A DNA stretch of 64,000 nucleotides from Psychrobacillus sp. OK028 (GCF_900103605.1 NZ_FNHY01000003.1:124001-188000); one strand, 5' to 3'; positions 1 through 8,682 are shown, counted from the stretch's first letter. Notes: generated by a model not told the origin, from the sequence alone. A program made the numbers and translations.

Positions 1-12
1 AAGGAGAATTGT

Positions 13-771
13 ATGACTCCAGTATTAAGAAAGAAACGTATCCTTGAAGAGCTTGCTAGAAAGGGAAAAATCGAGATTATAGATTTAGTAAATTTACTCG
101 ATGTTTCTGCTATGACAATTCGTCGCGATTTAGATGAACTAGAAAATCAGAAAAAACTTATAAGAACGCACGGGGGAGCTGCAATACCCGAGGCTATTAT
201 TGCTGAACAGAGCTACCTGCAAAAAATTTCAGAGGCTCACCCACAGAAAGTGGAAATTGCCGAAATAGCAGTAAAGTTAGTAAAAGATGGCATGAAAGTA
301 TTTCTAGATTCTGGAACAACAAACTTCGAGATTGCCAAACGTTTAAAAGGTAAAGAAAATCTTACGATAGTTACAAATGATATTAAAATTGCTGCGGAAT
401 TAATGGATAGTAAAGTTGAAGTCATTATGCTAGGCGGAAAAATACAAAATGGTGTTGGTGCAGTTTTTGGAACATACGCAGAAAACATGTTAAAAGAAAT
501 CCATGTAGATATTTTATTTCTGGGTGCACATGCGGTTCATTCAACTCTAGGAATTACTTCTGCTACATTGGAAAAAGCTTCGATTAAAAGAGAGATGATT
601 AATAGTAGTGAAGCAGTTTATCTAGTAGTAGATGCACTGAAGTTTGGAAAGAAAGCGTTTGCTAAAATTGCGAGTATAGATTCAGTGACTGCTATAATAA
701 CTGATCAAACACTGCCAATAGAAGTGGAAGAATTATACAGTGAAATGACTAGCTTTATAAAGGGTGTGTAA
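13..771 (+). CDS. DeoR/GlpR-family transcriptional regulator of the acid-sugar operon
   Basis: This 252-residue protein has the usual DeoR length and architecture. An N-terminal winged helix-turn-helix contains SAMTIRRDLDEL (residues 32-43), followed by the family motif RTHGGA (51-56). A C-terminal sugar-phosphate sensor domain contains DSGTT (99-103). The ATG at 13 follows an AAGGAG box at 1-6. The stop lies two bases before the kinase start, so it is cotranscribed with and probably controls the three downstream genes. Family knowledge: DeoR proteins are usually repressors released by a phosphorylated sugar intermediate. Inference: the inducer is a four-carbon acid-sugar phosphate. Its promoter and operator lie outside the window. 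Confidence 0.93.
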   Translation: MTPVLRKKRILEELARKGKIEIIDLVNLLDVSAMTIRRDLDELENQKKLIRTHGGAAIPEAIIAEQSYLQKISEAHPQKVEIAEIAVKLVKDGMKVFLDSGTTNFEIAKRLKGKENLTIVTNDIKIAAELMDSKVEVIMLGGKIQNGVGAVFGTYAENMLKEIHVDILFLGAHAVHSTLGITSATLEKASIKREMINSSEAVYLVVDALKFGKKAFAKIASIDSVTAIITDQTLPIEVEELYSEMTSFIKGV

Positions 772-773
772 AA

Positions 774-2075
774 ATGAAAGTTGGAATTATTGCAGATGAT
801 CTAACTGGAGCTAATGCGACTGGAGTGCTACTCTCTAAAAACGGGTTTAATAGTGCTACCGTTGTATTTGGCGGGGAAGTACCAAAAATTGGAGGGTTTA
901 CCTCCATCAGTGTAGATACAGATAGTAGATATTGTGCACCTAGTGCAGCACAAACAAGGGTTTTAAGTGCATACGAACAGCTCTCAACATGGGGTGCTAG
1001 TGTATTTTGTAAGCGTATCGATAGTACTGTACGTGGAAACCTTGGAGTAGAAACAGACACGTTATTAGATGCCTTAGGAGAAAAAAGTGTGGCAGTAGTC
1101 GTTACTTCTTATCCGGATTCAGGACGAATTGTATCTGGCGGGTACTTATTGGTAGATGGTGTACCTGTGGAATCTACAGATGTTGCAAAGGATCCGATGA
1201 ATCCGATTACAATTTCTCATGTACCAACGATTATGACTGAGCAAAGTAAGTATCCAGTTTCTCATATAGGATTAGGAAGAGTATTAAAAGGGAAAAATAG
1301 TATTCATTTAGAAATGATGAAACAAATTGAGGCAGGAAATAGAATTATTGTTGTGGACGCTGTGACCAATGAAGAGATAGATCATATAGCAGAATCGATG
1401 GCTGCTATTGATGGTGTCGTTTTTGTACCAGTAGATCCAGGTCCATTATCCGCATCATACAGTCGTATGATTGCTCATCAACATGTATTAACGAACAAAT
1501 TCATCGTTACAGTTGGAAGTATAACTCCATTAACTGGTAGACAGCTAAATTACTTAATAGATAAGAAAAATGCTGATCCAGTTTATGTTAATACTGAGGC
1601 GTTAGCATCTACGACTAATACGTGGGATGAAGAAATAGAGCGTGCGGTGAATGAAGCAATTAGTAAACTGGATGAACAAGAAGTTCTGATTATCACTACT
1701 TATGCTCCTGGAGCAGAGAAATTAAACTTAAATGAAATTGCTGCTAGGGAAGGGGTAACTGAAGAAAAGCTTGCCAAACGCTTAACGGAAGGTTTGGCTA
1801 GGGTTACTCAAAGTGTTATTGACCAAACAGAACATACAATTGATGGAATGTTTTCCAGTGGTGGAGATGTGACAGCTGCTCTATGTTCTGTTAGTGATGC
1901 GCAGGCTATCGGTTTGCAAGATGAAGTACTTCCTTTAGCTGCGTATGGTCATTTTATAGGAGGAGCCTTCGATGGCATTCCTGTAATCACTAAAGGTGGC
2001 ATGGTAGGGGATAAATACTCTATCTATAAATGTGTAAGATTCTTAACAAACAAAAAAGAAGAAGGAAGTGTTTAG
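774..2075 (+). CDS. Four-carbon acid-sugar kinase (DUF1537 family, OtnK/DtnK type)
   Basis: At 433 residues the protein matches the two-domain DUF1537 kinases, which phosphorylate D-threonate, D-erythronate or L-threonate at the 4-position using ATP. Visible motifs are the N-terminal IIADDLTGAN (residues 5-14, substrate domain) and SGGDVTAA near residue 361 in the nucleotide-binding domain. It starts two bases after the regulator stop, with an AAAGGG ribosome site inside the regulator end, and is followed after three bases by the PdxA2 gene. The kinase-PdxA2 pairing is the known arrangement for D-threonate/D-erythronate breakdown to dihydroxyacetone phosphate and CO2. Which epimer is used cannot be told from sequence. 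Confidence 0.9.
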   Translation: MKVGIIADDLTGANATGVLLSKNGFNSATVVFGGEVPKIGGFTSISVDTDSRYCAPSAAQTRVLSAYEQLSTWGASVFCKRIDSTVRGNLGVETDTLLDALGEKSVAVVVTSYPDSGRIVSGGYLLVDGVPVESTDVAKDPMNPITISHVPTIMTEQSKYPVSHIGLGRVLKGKNSIHLEMMKQIEAGNRIIVVDAVTNEEIDHIAESMAAIDGVVFVPVDPGPLSASYSRMIAHQHVLTNKFIVTVGSITPLTGRQLNYLIDKKNADPVYVNTEALASTTNTWDEEIERAVNEAISKLDEQEVLIITTYAPGAEKLNLNEIAAREGVTEEKLAKRLTEGLARVTQSVIDQTEHTIDGMFSSGGDVTAALCSVSDAQAIGLQDEVLPLAAYGHFIGGAFDGIPVITKGGMVGDKYSIYKCVRFLTNKKEEGSV

Positions 2076-2078
2076 GAA

Positions 2079-3092
2079 ATGACTACAGTTAGAGAAATTA
2101 TTGCGATTCCTATGGGAGATGCGGCAGGTATTGGTCCTGAAATTACTGTTAAATCTTTGGCAAAAGAAGAACTTTATACAATGTGTAAACCTCTAGTAGT
2201 TGGAGATGCGAACATACTTCGTAAAGCAATTGAAGTAACAGAAGTAAATTTAAGGGTCAATGTAGTTACATCACCTTCAGCAGGTTCTTATGAATTTGGG
2301 ACAATTGATGTAATCGATTTAGCTAATATCAATATGGAAGATTTCGAACCAGGACAAGTTTCTGCGCAAAACGGACAAGCGGCATTTGAATTTATCAAAC
2401 GTTCAGTGGAACTTGCAATGGCTGGTGAAGTTAAAGCTATCGCAACTACACCGATTAACAAAGAATCGTTAAAAGCGGCTAATGTTCCATATATCGGACA
2501 TACAGAAATGTTAGAGGATTTAGGTGGGGCTCCAGATCCACTAACTATGTTCCAAGTAAAAGGAATGCGTATTTTCTTCTTGACTCGTCATGTGTCGGTA
2601 GCAGAAGCAATCACACAAATGACAAAAGAAAGAGTTCGTGATTACTTGAACAGATGTGACAAAGCTTTACAACGTCTTGGAGTTGAAAATCGTAAGCTTG
2701 CAGTTGCGGGATTAAACCCACATTCAGGTGAGGGCGGTCTCTTCGGTATGGAAGAAGTAGAAGAAATTAAGCCAGGTGTTGAGCTTGCGAAAGCTGATGG
2801 AATTGATGCTTATGGTCCAGTACCGGCAGATTCAGTTTTCTTCCAAGCATTAAATGGCAAATATGATGCGGTTCTTTCTCTATATCACGATCAAGGTCAT
2901 ATCGCAGCTAAGATGACGGATTTCCACCGTACAATTTCTATTACAAATGGTCTTCCTTTCCTACGCACATCTGTGGATCATGGTACAGCATTTGATATTG
3001 CATGGAAAAATATTGCATCTGAAGTAAGTATGTACGAATGTATTAAACTTGCGGCTGAATATGCACCAAAATTTACTCGTGAATCATTGTAA
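2079..3092 (+). CDS. pdxA2: PdxA2-type 4-phospho-acid-sugar dehydrogenase/decarboxylase
   Basis: The 337-residue product belongs to the PdxA family of NAD-dependent oxidative decarboxylases. It carries GDAAGIGPE (residues 13-21) and the metal-binding histidines in IGHTEM (H141), NPHSGE (H215) and YHDQGH (H270). PdxA itself acts in vitamin B6 synthesis. The gene's position next to a DUF1537 kinase and a GntP permease instead points to PdxA2, which oxidises D-threonate or D-erythronate 4-phosphate to a 3-keto acid that loses CO2 and leaves dihydroxyacetone phosphate. It starts three bases after the kinase stop. The pathway assignment is by context, and the fold family is certain. Confidence 0.9.
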   Translation: MTTVREIIAIPMGDAAGIGPEITVKSLAKEELYTMCKPLVVGDANILRKAIEVTEVNLRVNVVTSPSAGSYEFGTIDVIDLANINMEDFEPGQVSAQNGQAAFEFIKRSVELAMAGEVKAIATTPINKESLKAANVPYIGHTEMLEDLGGAPDPLTMFQVKGMRIFFLTRHVSVAEAITQMTKERVRDYLNRCDKALQRLGVENRKLAVAGLNPHSGEGGLFGMEEVEEIKPGVELAKADGIDAYGPVPADSVFFQALNGKYDAVLSLYHDQGHIAAKMTDFHRTISITNGLPFLRTSVDHGTAFDIAWKNIASEVSMYECIKLAAEYAPKFTRESL

Positions 3093-3103
3093 GTATTTTA
3101 AAT

Positions 3104-3128
3104 GAAGGAAAGCATATCGCTTTCCTTC
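3104..3128 (+). promoter_or_regulatory. Intra-operon stem-loop between pdxA2 and the permease
   Basis: A perfect 10-bp stem, GAAGGAAAGC paired with GCTTTCCTTC, encloses a 5-base loop. No clear U-tract follows (next bases TCCTTTAAA), so it looks like an mRNA-stabilising or partially terminating hairpin rather than a full terminator. It sits between the pdxA2 stop and the ribosome site of the GntP gene. Confidence 0.6.
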
Positions 3129-3158
3129 TCCTTTAAATAGAGAAATGGAAGGGGTTAC

Positions 3159-4541
3159 ATGGGAATGACTTTAGAAATGCAAATGTTACTGGGTTTAGCA
3201 ATTGGTATTACAGTTCTAATTTTACTTGTTTTAAAAACTAAGATTCATGCATTCTTAGCTTTAATAATTGCTGCATCTATTACCGGATTGGTAGGAGGTA
3301 TGGAACCACTTAAAGTTGTAAACTCCATTACTACTGGTTTTGGTAATACTCTAGCTTCAATTGGTATTGTTGTAGGGTTAGGTGTTATGATGGGACGCAT
3401 TTTAGAAGTTACTGGAGCAGCAGAAAAACTTGCATATTCTTTAATCCGTTTGGTCGGAAAGAAAAAAGAAGAATGGGCGATGGCTATTGCTGGTTATATC
3501 GTTTCGATACCGATATTTGTAGACTCTGCTTTTGTTATTTTAAATCCATTAGTTAAGTCTTTATCACGTAAGACTGGTAAGTCGGTTGTTACTTTAGGTG
3601 TTGCTCTTGCTATCGGTTTAGTAGCCACTCATCATGCAGTGCCTCCAACACCTGGTCCTTTGGGTGTTGCAGGGATCTTTGGTGTTGATATAGGGGAAAT
3701 GATTTTTTGGGGTCTAATTTTTGCTGTGCCAATTATAATTGTGGGGGTCCTATATGCTAAGTGGCTTGGTAAAAGAATTTATCAAATCCCTGAAGAGAAT
3801 GGAGAAGGGTTTATTCGTAAAGAACCATCTGATATGGTGTATAACGACTTTTTAACGGCATCTGCTGATCGTGAAAAAGAACTTCCTTCACTATTTAAAT
3901 CTTTTTTCCCAATTTTATTACCTATTATATTAATTTTCTTAAACACAACTTTGTCTGCATTAGAGTTCACTGGTGGAGCTTGGGATTATGTATTATTCTT
4001 AGGACAACCGATTATTGCCTTGGCTTTAGGGCTAGTGGCAGCTATTTACGGCTTGGCTAATTACATGAAACGTGAAGAAGCACTAGACAGAATGGAAGAA
4101 GGCATGACTACTGCTGGTATTATTTTACTTGTAACAGGTGCTGGTGGTGCTTTAGGTACTGTATTACGTGAGAGTGGTACTGGTGATTACCTAGCTGAAA
4201 TAATTGTGGGATTACCACTTCCAGCAATATTAGTGCCTTTCTTCATCGCATCCATTGTACGTTTAATACAAGGGAGTGGTACAGTTGCAATGATAACAGC
4301 TGCTTCCATCTCAGCTCCAATTCTTGCAAATTTAGATGTTAATTTGGCTCTTGCTGCACAAGCAGCTGCGCTAGGTGCAATGTTATTCTCTTACTTTAAT
4401 GATTCCATGTTCTGGGTCGTTAACCGTATGCTTGGTATTTCTAAATTGAAAGAACAAATTTTAGTTTGGTCAGTACCAACAACATTAGCTTGGTTTACAG
4501 CATTAATCATGTTAGTGATTGCTAATACAATTGCTGGTTAA
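3159..4541 (+). CDS. GntP-family organic acid (gluconate-type) permease
   Basis: This is a 460-residue, very hydrophobic protein with about 12-13 predicted membrane segments, typical in length for the GntP gluconate:H+ symporter family. Family-like stretches include the PPTPGPLGVAG loop and the C-terminal half with QGSGTVAMITAAS. The ATG at 3159 follows GGAAGGGG. An in-frame ATG two codons later is a less well spaced alternative. It is the last gene of the acid-sugar operon and is followed by a terminator. Inference: it imports the acid sugar used by the kinase and PdxA2, i.e. threonate or erythronate rather than gluconate. Confidence 0.9.
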   Translation: MGMTLEMQMLLGLAIGITVLILLVLKTKIHAFLALIIAASITGLVGGMEPLKVVNSITTGFGNTLASIGIVVGLGVMMGRILEVTGAAEKLAYSLIRLVGKKKEEWAMAIAGYIVSIPIFVDSAFVILNPLVKSLSRKTGKSVVTLGVALAIGLVATHHAVPPTPGPLGVAGIFGVDIGEMIFWGLIFAVPIIIVGVLYAKWLGKRIYQIPEENGEGFIRKEPSDMVYNDFLTASADREKELPSLFKSFFPILLPIILIFLNTTLSALEFTGGAWDYVLFLGQPIIALALGLVAAIYGLANYMKREEALDRMEEGMTTAGIILLVTGAGGALGTVLRESGTGDYLAEIIVGLPLPAILVPFFIASIVRLIQGSGTVAMITAASISAPILANLDVNLALAAQAAALGAMLFSYFNDSMFWVVNRMLGISKLKEQILVWSVPTTLAWFTALIMLVIANTIAG

Positions 4542-4571
4542 TAGTATATAAATTCAATGAAGTAGAAGTTG

Positions 4572-4604
4572 GGATCGCAATTTAGTTTGCGATCCTATTT
4601 CTTT
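4572..4604 (+). terminator. Terminator of the acid-sugar operon
   Basis: The 9-bp stem GGATCGCAA / TTGCGATCC has a 6-base loop and is followed by the T-rich TATTTCTTT. It lies 30 bases after the permease stop. Confidence 0.75.
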
Positions 4605-4689
4605 GTGTTTGCGACAGCAAGCACTTTTTATTATAAAATATTGTGTTTATTATAGAATGGAAATGTCATAAGAAACCATACATTTTGTT

Positions 4690-4899
4690 CTTGACTATTA
4701 CTGTTAGGAGCGAGAAGAAATGAATGATGAAATCGTGGAAAATTACTTTTTTCGGACGAATATTTGGCATCTCTATTGGGACCTTTTCCTTTATCTCGGG
4801 TAGAATCATAAAAACGTTTTTTAAGGTAATAGTGTAAGTCCGCAGCACAAGCGGATAATTGTGTGTCAGTTCTAGTAAGATTGGCATGAGGTGTTTCAC
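4690..4899 (-). pseudogene. Remnant of a LysR-family regulator (GltC-like), internally deleted
   Basis: The minus strand here encodes pieces of a LysR effector domain. HLMPILLELTHNYPLV resembles the start of that domain (compare HLLPTVISAFKKEHP in the intact LysR gene at 11820-12722). PIEMPNIR and then VIFHDFIIHFFSLL match the intact gene's PIELPNIR and VFHDFVIHFFSLL. The DNA is also alignable: CGAGAAGAAATGAATGA and TAGAATCATAAAAA occur in both loci. The DNA-binding domain and the middle of the effector domain are missing and no start with a ribosome site is present. I infer a decayed paralogue that once read divergently from the DMT transporter at 5075. Confidence 0.8.
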
Positions 4900-4945
4900 T
4901 AATAGCTATATTAATTGCAGATATTTTTGTTTAATATTACGACAG

Positions 4946-4975
4946 AGGACGTTCATTGCGAGCGTCCTTTTTTGC
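4946..4975 (+). terminator. Stem-loop with T-tract upstream of the DMT transporter
   Basis: AGGACG and CGTCCT form a 6-bp stem with an 11-base loop, followed by a run of T residues. It lies about 100 bases upstream of the transporter, with no plus-strand gene immediately before it. It could be a leftover terminator or a leader attenuator. The choice is not decidable here. Confidence 0.5.
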
Positions 4976-5074
4976 GTTTAAGAAATATTTTATAGATGCT
5001 TTTATTTAAAAGGTGTATAGTGTTTTAGAGTGATTATTAAGATCGGATGTATTTATTGAAAGGAAGTAATAGGT

Positions 5075-5977
5075 TTGAAAAATGTTTTTAAAAAGTCAAC
5101 GATGCTTCTATTGTTTTTGATCTTTGTTTGGGGAGCAAGTTGGCCAATATACAAAATTGCTTTACCATATACACCACCTATATTGTTTGCTGGCATGAGG
5201 GCTACACTTGGAGGGCTTTTTTTAGCAATTATATTATATAACAAAAGAGACAAAATAAAGTTGCGTGAAAATTGGCGTTTTTATTGTATTTCTGCATTAT
5301 TAAATACAGCTTTATTTTTTGGGATTCAAACAGTAGGGTTAAATTATTTACCTGGTGGATTATTTTCCATTTTAGTGTACTTTCAACCTGTTCTTTTAGG
5401 TCTCTTTGCGTGGATTTGGTTAGGCGAATTTATGACTCCTGGAAAGATTATTGGGTTGTTAATTGGGTTTATTGGAATTGCCATTGTAAGCCTGGATGGG
5501 TTGACCTTTCATGTATCTGTAATTGGTGTAGTCCTAGGCTTAATGACTGCAATTTTTTGGGCATTAGGTGTTATTTATGTTAAGAAAGTAAGTCATCGAG
5601 TTAATGCATTCTGGATGGTTTCTATGCAGTGTATTATAGGTGGATTTGTGTTAATCATATTCGGTAGTTTTTTCGAAAACTTTTCCGATATCGTTTGGAA
5701 TACTGAATATATTAGTGCATTAACTTTTGGTTCCATCCTAGGAATTCCTCTAGCTCAGTTAGTTTATTACAAGCTTATTAGAGAAGGTGAAGCTAGTAAA
5801 GTTGGATCCTTTACGTTTATGGTGCCAATTATCGCGGTAATCCTAGGAGCAGTATTCCTTGATGAGCCAGTTACATATTTGCTTGTTCTTGGTCTAATTA
5901 TGGTTGGATTGAGTATTTTTATAGTAAACTATAGAAGCAAAAAGAAACTTATAGATTATCGTAAAATGGGTAAATAA
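5075..5977 (+). CDS. DMT-superfamily (EamA) transporter
   Basis: The 300-residue protein has ten predicted membrane helices arranged as two EamA repeats (about residues 8-140 and 152-290), the standard layout of drug/metabolite transporters. The start is a TTG at 5075 placed eight bases after AAGGAAG. The nearby ATG at 5082 is out of frame. The IclR regulator follows 20 bases later on the same strand, so they may be cotranscribed. Substrate is unknown. Because kipR and the 5-oxoproline genes follow, an amino-acid-related substrate is possible, but this is only contextual. Confidence 0.88.
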   Translation: MKNVFKKSTMLLLFLIFVWGASWPIYKIALPYTPPILFAGMRATLGGLFLAIILYNKRDKIKLRENWRFYCISALLNTALFFGIQTVGLNYLPGGLFSILVYFQPVLLGLFAWIWLGEFMTPGKIIGLLIGFIGIAIVSLDGLTFHVSVIGVVLGLMTAIFWALGVIYVKKVSHRVNAFWMVSMQCIIGGFVLIIFGSFFENFSDIVWNTEYISALTFGSILGIPLAQLVYYKLIREGEASKVGSFTFMVPIIAVILGAVFLDEPVTYLLVLGLIMVGLSIFIVNYRSKKKLIDYRKMGK

Positions 5978-5997
5978 TTAAAACTGAAGGTGAGTAT

Positions 5998-6756
5998 ATG
6001 AAGAATAAGACCGTAGTTCGTTCAATGGACATCTTAACCTTGTTTCTTGAACACCATGAACTGACTTTTCAAGAGATAATCGAACTGTCTATGATACCGA
6101 AAACTTCTGTCTATAGAATGCTTCTTACATTGGAAGAAATGGGATTCGTTGAAAAAGGAAATGATTCAAAATATCGTTTAGGATTATTGTTTCTAACCTA
6201 TGGGAACCTTGTAGCTTCCCGATTAAACCTAAGACAAATTGCTTATAATATTATGCAAGAATTACATAAAGAACTTAAAGAAGCAATAAACCTAATCATC
6301 CGTCAAGGTGATGAAACAATTTATATTGAAAAAGTGGACATCTATCAAAAAGTTCGTTTGTATACTGCTATCGGTAGAAGAAGTCCGCTTTATGCTGGTG
6401 CATGTGCTAGAGTTATTTTATCCTTTTTAACTGATCAAGAAATAGAAACTTATCTAAATAAAGTTGAGCTGGATAAAATTGCGTCGGGTACAATAACAAC
6501 AAAAGAAAAATTATTAAAGACTATAAGAGATGCACGGATAAATGGATATACAATTAGCCATTCTGAATTAGAGGATTATACGTCTGCAATTGCAGCTCCA
6601 ATTTTTGATTATAAAGGAGAAGTAATTGGGGGATTAAGTATTGCAGGTATTGAAGCAAATTACCAAAATGATAACATTGATTTTTACTCAAAAAAAGTAA
6701 TGAATGCTGCTGATGAAATTTCTAGAAAGCTAGGATACAGAAAACCTCCTCAATAA
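5998..6756 (+). CDS. kipR: IclR-family transcriptional regulator, KipR-like
   Basis: The 252-residue length is close to B. subtilis KipR (about 250). The N-terminal winged helix includes FQEIIELSMIPKTSVYRML (about residues 22-40), and the C-terminal IclR effector domain spans roughly 75-245. The ATG follows AAGGTGAG. It is convergent with pxpC/pxpB (kipA/kipI homologues), whereas in B. subtilis kipR lies in the same operon. Family knowledge: KipR represses the kip operon. Inference: the two matching palindromes at 8510 and 8683 are its operators. Confidence 0.82.
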   Translation: MKNKTVVRSMDILTLFLEHHELTFQEIIELSMIPKTSVYRMLLTLEEMGFVEKGNDSKYRLGLLFLTYGNLVASRLNLRQIAYNIMQELHKELKEAINLIIRQGDETIYIEKVDIYQKVRLYTAIGRRSPLYAGACARVILSFLTDQEIETYLNKVELDKIASGTITTKEKLLKTIRDARINGYTISHSELEDYTSAIAAPIFDYKGEVIGGLSIAGIEANYQNDNIDFYSKKVMNAADEISRKLGYRKPPQ

Positions 6757-6772
6757 AAATTGAGGAGGTTTT
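6741..6772. terminator. Bidirectional terminator between kipR and pxpC
   Basis: A perfect 14-bp stem, AAAACCTCCTCAAT / ATTGAGGAGGTTTT, with an AAAA loop, overlaps the kipR stop codon. A and T runs at its ends make it usable by both convergent genes. Confidence 0.85.
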
Positions 6773-6776
6773 AAAT

Positions 6777-7763
6777 TTAGTTTTTTTGTTTATAATTAAT
6801 CGCTTTTTTAATAAGATTTATCTTTCGTTCATTTTGAATAAATGCATGTTCAGCTTCTTCTAATGTGACTTCTTTAAATTGGATAGTAGCTGTGGGTTGA
6901 AGTTGTGCTAGCGTAGGCAAATCTGCAGAAATAACTTGACCAATCTTAGGGTATCCACCAGTTGTTTGTCTATCAGCCATGAGTATGATTGGCTGTCCAC
7001 TAGGTGGTATCTGAATTGTGCCAAATGTTACACCTTCCGACAGCAGTTCAAATTTTTCCGACAGGGAAAGAGAAGTTCCCTCTAAGCGATAACCCATTCG
7101 ATCAGACTGTATAGATACAGTAAAAATCTCCATCCAGAGCTTATGTTGACTTTCTAAATCGAACCGATCAAATTCCGTACCCTTAATTACTCGAATTTCT
7201 TGATGTTTGCTAAAGTTTATCAACTCATTATAATTTATGCTCCAATTGTCAGCGTTATTGTTGTATGTTATTGGATTCTCGTTTTCTAAGTTATTGGAAT
7301 GTAATAAAGGAAGAACATCTCCTTTTTGTAGCGCTCTCCCTTTAAATCCTCCTATACTAGCGCGAAGATATGTACTTTTACTACCCATCACTTCAGGAAT
7401 ATCAATTCCCCCAGCTATTGCTACGTAAGCTCGACTCCCTTTAATGGCTGTATTAAATTTTAAAATAGAGTCTTTCATGACAACTATTGGGCTCCATAAT
7501 GGTGCTGGGATACCATTAATAGTGGGTAAGAAGTCGCCACCGGTTATGGCGATCAGCGTTTCTTTCTCAAATTGAAGAGTCGTCCCGTAAAGTGTTATTT
7601 CAAGGGCTCCCTCATTTTCCATATTACCTACTAATAGATTGCCAAGCCTCAATGAATAGGAATCCATTGCACCTCCAACTATTACACCAAACTTTTGTGA
7701 GCCATATCTACCTAAATCCTGAATGGTAGTCATAAGTCCTTGGTGAAGAATTTTTATACTCAT
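6777..7763 (-). CDS. pxpC: 5-oxoprolinase subunit PxpC (KipA-like carboxyltransferase-fold protein)
   Basis: This 328-residue protein belongs to the biotin-dependent carboxyltransferase-like KipA/PxpC family. It starts with the characteristic KILHQGLMTTIQDLGRYG and contains the family stretch LMADRQTTGGYPKIG near residue 252. With PxpA and PxpB it forms the ATP-dependent 5-oxoprolinase that opens 5-oxo-L-proline to L-glutamate in the cytoplasm. The start overlaps the pxpB stop by four bases (ATGA), indicating translational coupling. In B. subtilis the homologue KipA also antagonises the sporulation-kinase inhibitor KipI. Confidence 0.93.
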   Translation of the reverse strand: MSIKILHQGLMTTIQDLGRYGSQKFGVIVGGAMDSYSLRLGNLLVGNMENEGALEITLYGTTLQFEKETLIAITGGDFLPTINGIPAPLWSPIVVMKDSILKFNTAIKGSRAYVAIAGGIDIPEVMGSKSTYLRASIGGFKGRALQKGDVLPLLHSNNLENENPITYNNNADNWSINYNELINFSKHQEIRVIKGTEFDRFDLESQHKLWMEIFTVSIQSDRMGYRLEGTSLSLSEKFELLSEGVTFGTIQIPPSGQPIILMADRQTTGGYPKIGQVISADLPTLAQLQPTATIQFKEVTLEEAEHAFIQNERKINLIKKAINYKQKN

Positions 7764-8488
7764 GTCTTTAACTCCTCGTATGCTAAATATTCCTCCGGCG
7801 TAATGGATACAAATCTGATTTGATCGCCTGCTTGCAACAGAGTGGGAGGATTCTCTTTTGGGAGGAATAAATCAAGTGGAGTCCCACCAATAATTTGCCA
7901 TCCTCCTGGTGTTTCCAACGAATAAATTCCAGTTTGTTTACCAGCTATACCTACAGATCCTCGAGGTATTTTTAATCTCGGAGTTTCTCTTCTAGGGGTT
8001 GCTATTCGCTCGTCCATACCGCCCATAAAAGGAAATCCCGGCGCAAATCCCAACATATAAACCAAACATTCACTACTTGTATGAATAGTAATAACTTCTT
8101 CTACGGATAGATTATTTAATGCTGCTACATTCACTAAGTCAGGACCAAATTGACCTCCATAGCAAACTGGAATAGTTACAATTCTTGCATCGGTTTTTTT
8201 ATCCAATTTAATCTGTTTTGATATTTTCTTAATATGTCCACTAACTTTATCGTAAGCGCTATTCGAACCGGGGTGTGAATTATGCACTAAAAAGGGATTA
8301 TAGTAAACAGTTATATTATTATAAGCAGGCACAAATTCTATTATCCCCTCAAAGGGTCTACTGGAAATTATCGCTGAGAGACTTTTCACTTGTTGGTGTA
8401 GTGTAAGATTTATTCCTTCTCCAAGCTGAATAATCAGTGCTGAATCGCCTAAAGGTTTAATGTTAACTTCTAATTGTGATGACTTCAT
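7760..8488 (-). CDS. pxpB: 5-oxoprolinase subunit PxpB (KipI-like)
   Basis: The 242-residue protein has the cyclophilin-like KipI/PxpB architecture. Motifs include CYGGQFGPDL, FAPGFPFMGG, the PRGSVGIAG segment and YSLETPGGWQIIG. In the PxpABC complex it helps activate 5-oxoproline with ATP. The B. subtilis homologue KipI inhibits autophosphorylation of the sporulation kinase KinA. It is first in the minus-strand pair and overlaps pxpC by four bases. The ATG at 8488 is 13 bases from AAAGGAG, an unusually long spacing explained by a two-codon mini-ORF in between (see separate entry). Confidence 0.93.
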   Translation of the reverse strand: MKSSQLEVNIKPLGDSALIIQLGEGINLTLHQQVKSLSAIISSRPFEGIIEFVPAYNNITVYYNPFLVHNSHPGSNSAYDKVSGHIKKISKQIKLDKKTDARIVTIPVCYGGQFGPDLVNVAALNNLSVEEVITIHTSSECLVYMLGFAPGFPFMGGMDERIATPRRETPRLKIPRGSVGIAGKQTGIYSLETPGGWQIIGGTPLDLFLPKENPPTLLQAGDQIRFVSITPEEYLAYEELKT

Positions 8489-8508
8489 AGCATGTAAACA
8501 ACTCCTTT
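8485..8508 (-). promoter_or_regulatory. Two-codon mini-ORF between ribosome site and pxpB start
   Basis: On the minus strand AAAGGAG (8508-8502) is followed after eight bases by ATG CTA TGA, a Met-Leu-stop reading frame. Its TGA overlaps the ATG of pxpB (ATGA, 8488-8485). The ribosome site is better placed for the mini-ORF than for pxpB, so pxpB may be reached by stop-start coupling. Confidence 0.5.
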
Positions 8509-8509
8509 A

Positions 8510-8527
8510 GTTTCGAATTATGGTACT
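8510..8527 (-). promoter_or_regulatory. Candidate KipR operator, pxpBC side
   Basis: Read on the minus strand, AGTACCATAATTCGAAAC matches the perfect palindromic site at 8683-8701 at 15 of 18 aligned positions. It contains a CATAAT that can serve as the -10 of pxpBC and lies about 22 bases upstream of the pxpB start. Binding here would block that promoter. The regulator assignment is inference. Confidence 0.6.
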
Positions 8528-8682
8528 AGAGTTCTTAAAAACGAATTACATAAATTATTATAATTGTCTAAAATTAAATTACAAGTTTTGTTTTCTCGAT
8601 TTATATAAATATACGATAATTAAAATAATATCTATTCAGAAAAATCAAACTGTGGTAAACTTTTTTTAAGTTTCAAAACTCA

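Noticed and set aside
4666-4899. A genuine 77-codon minus-strand gene
   Set aside because: It has no ribosome site, and its sequence is a shortened, deleted version of the gltC 3' half.
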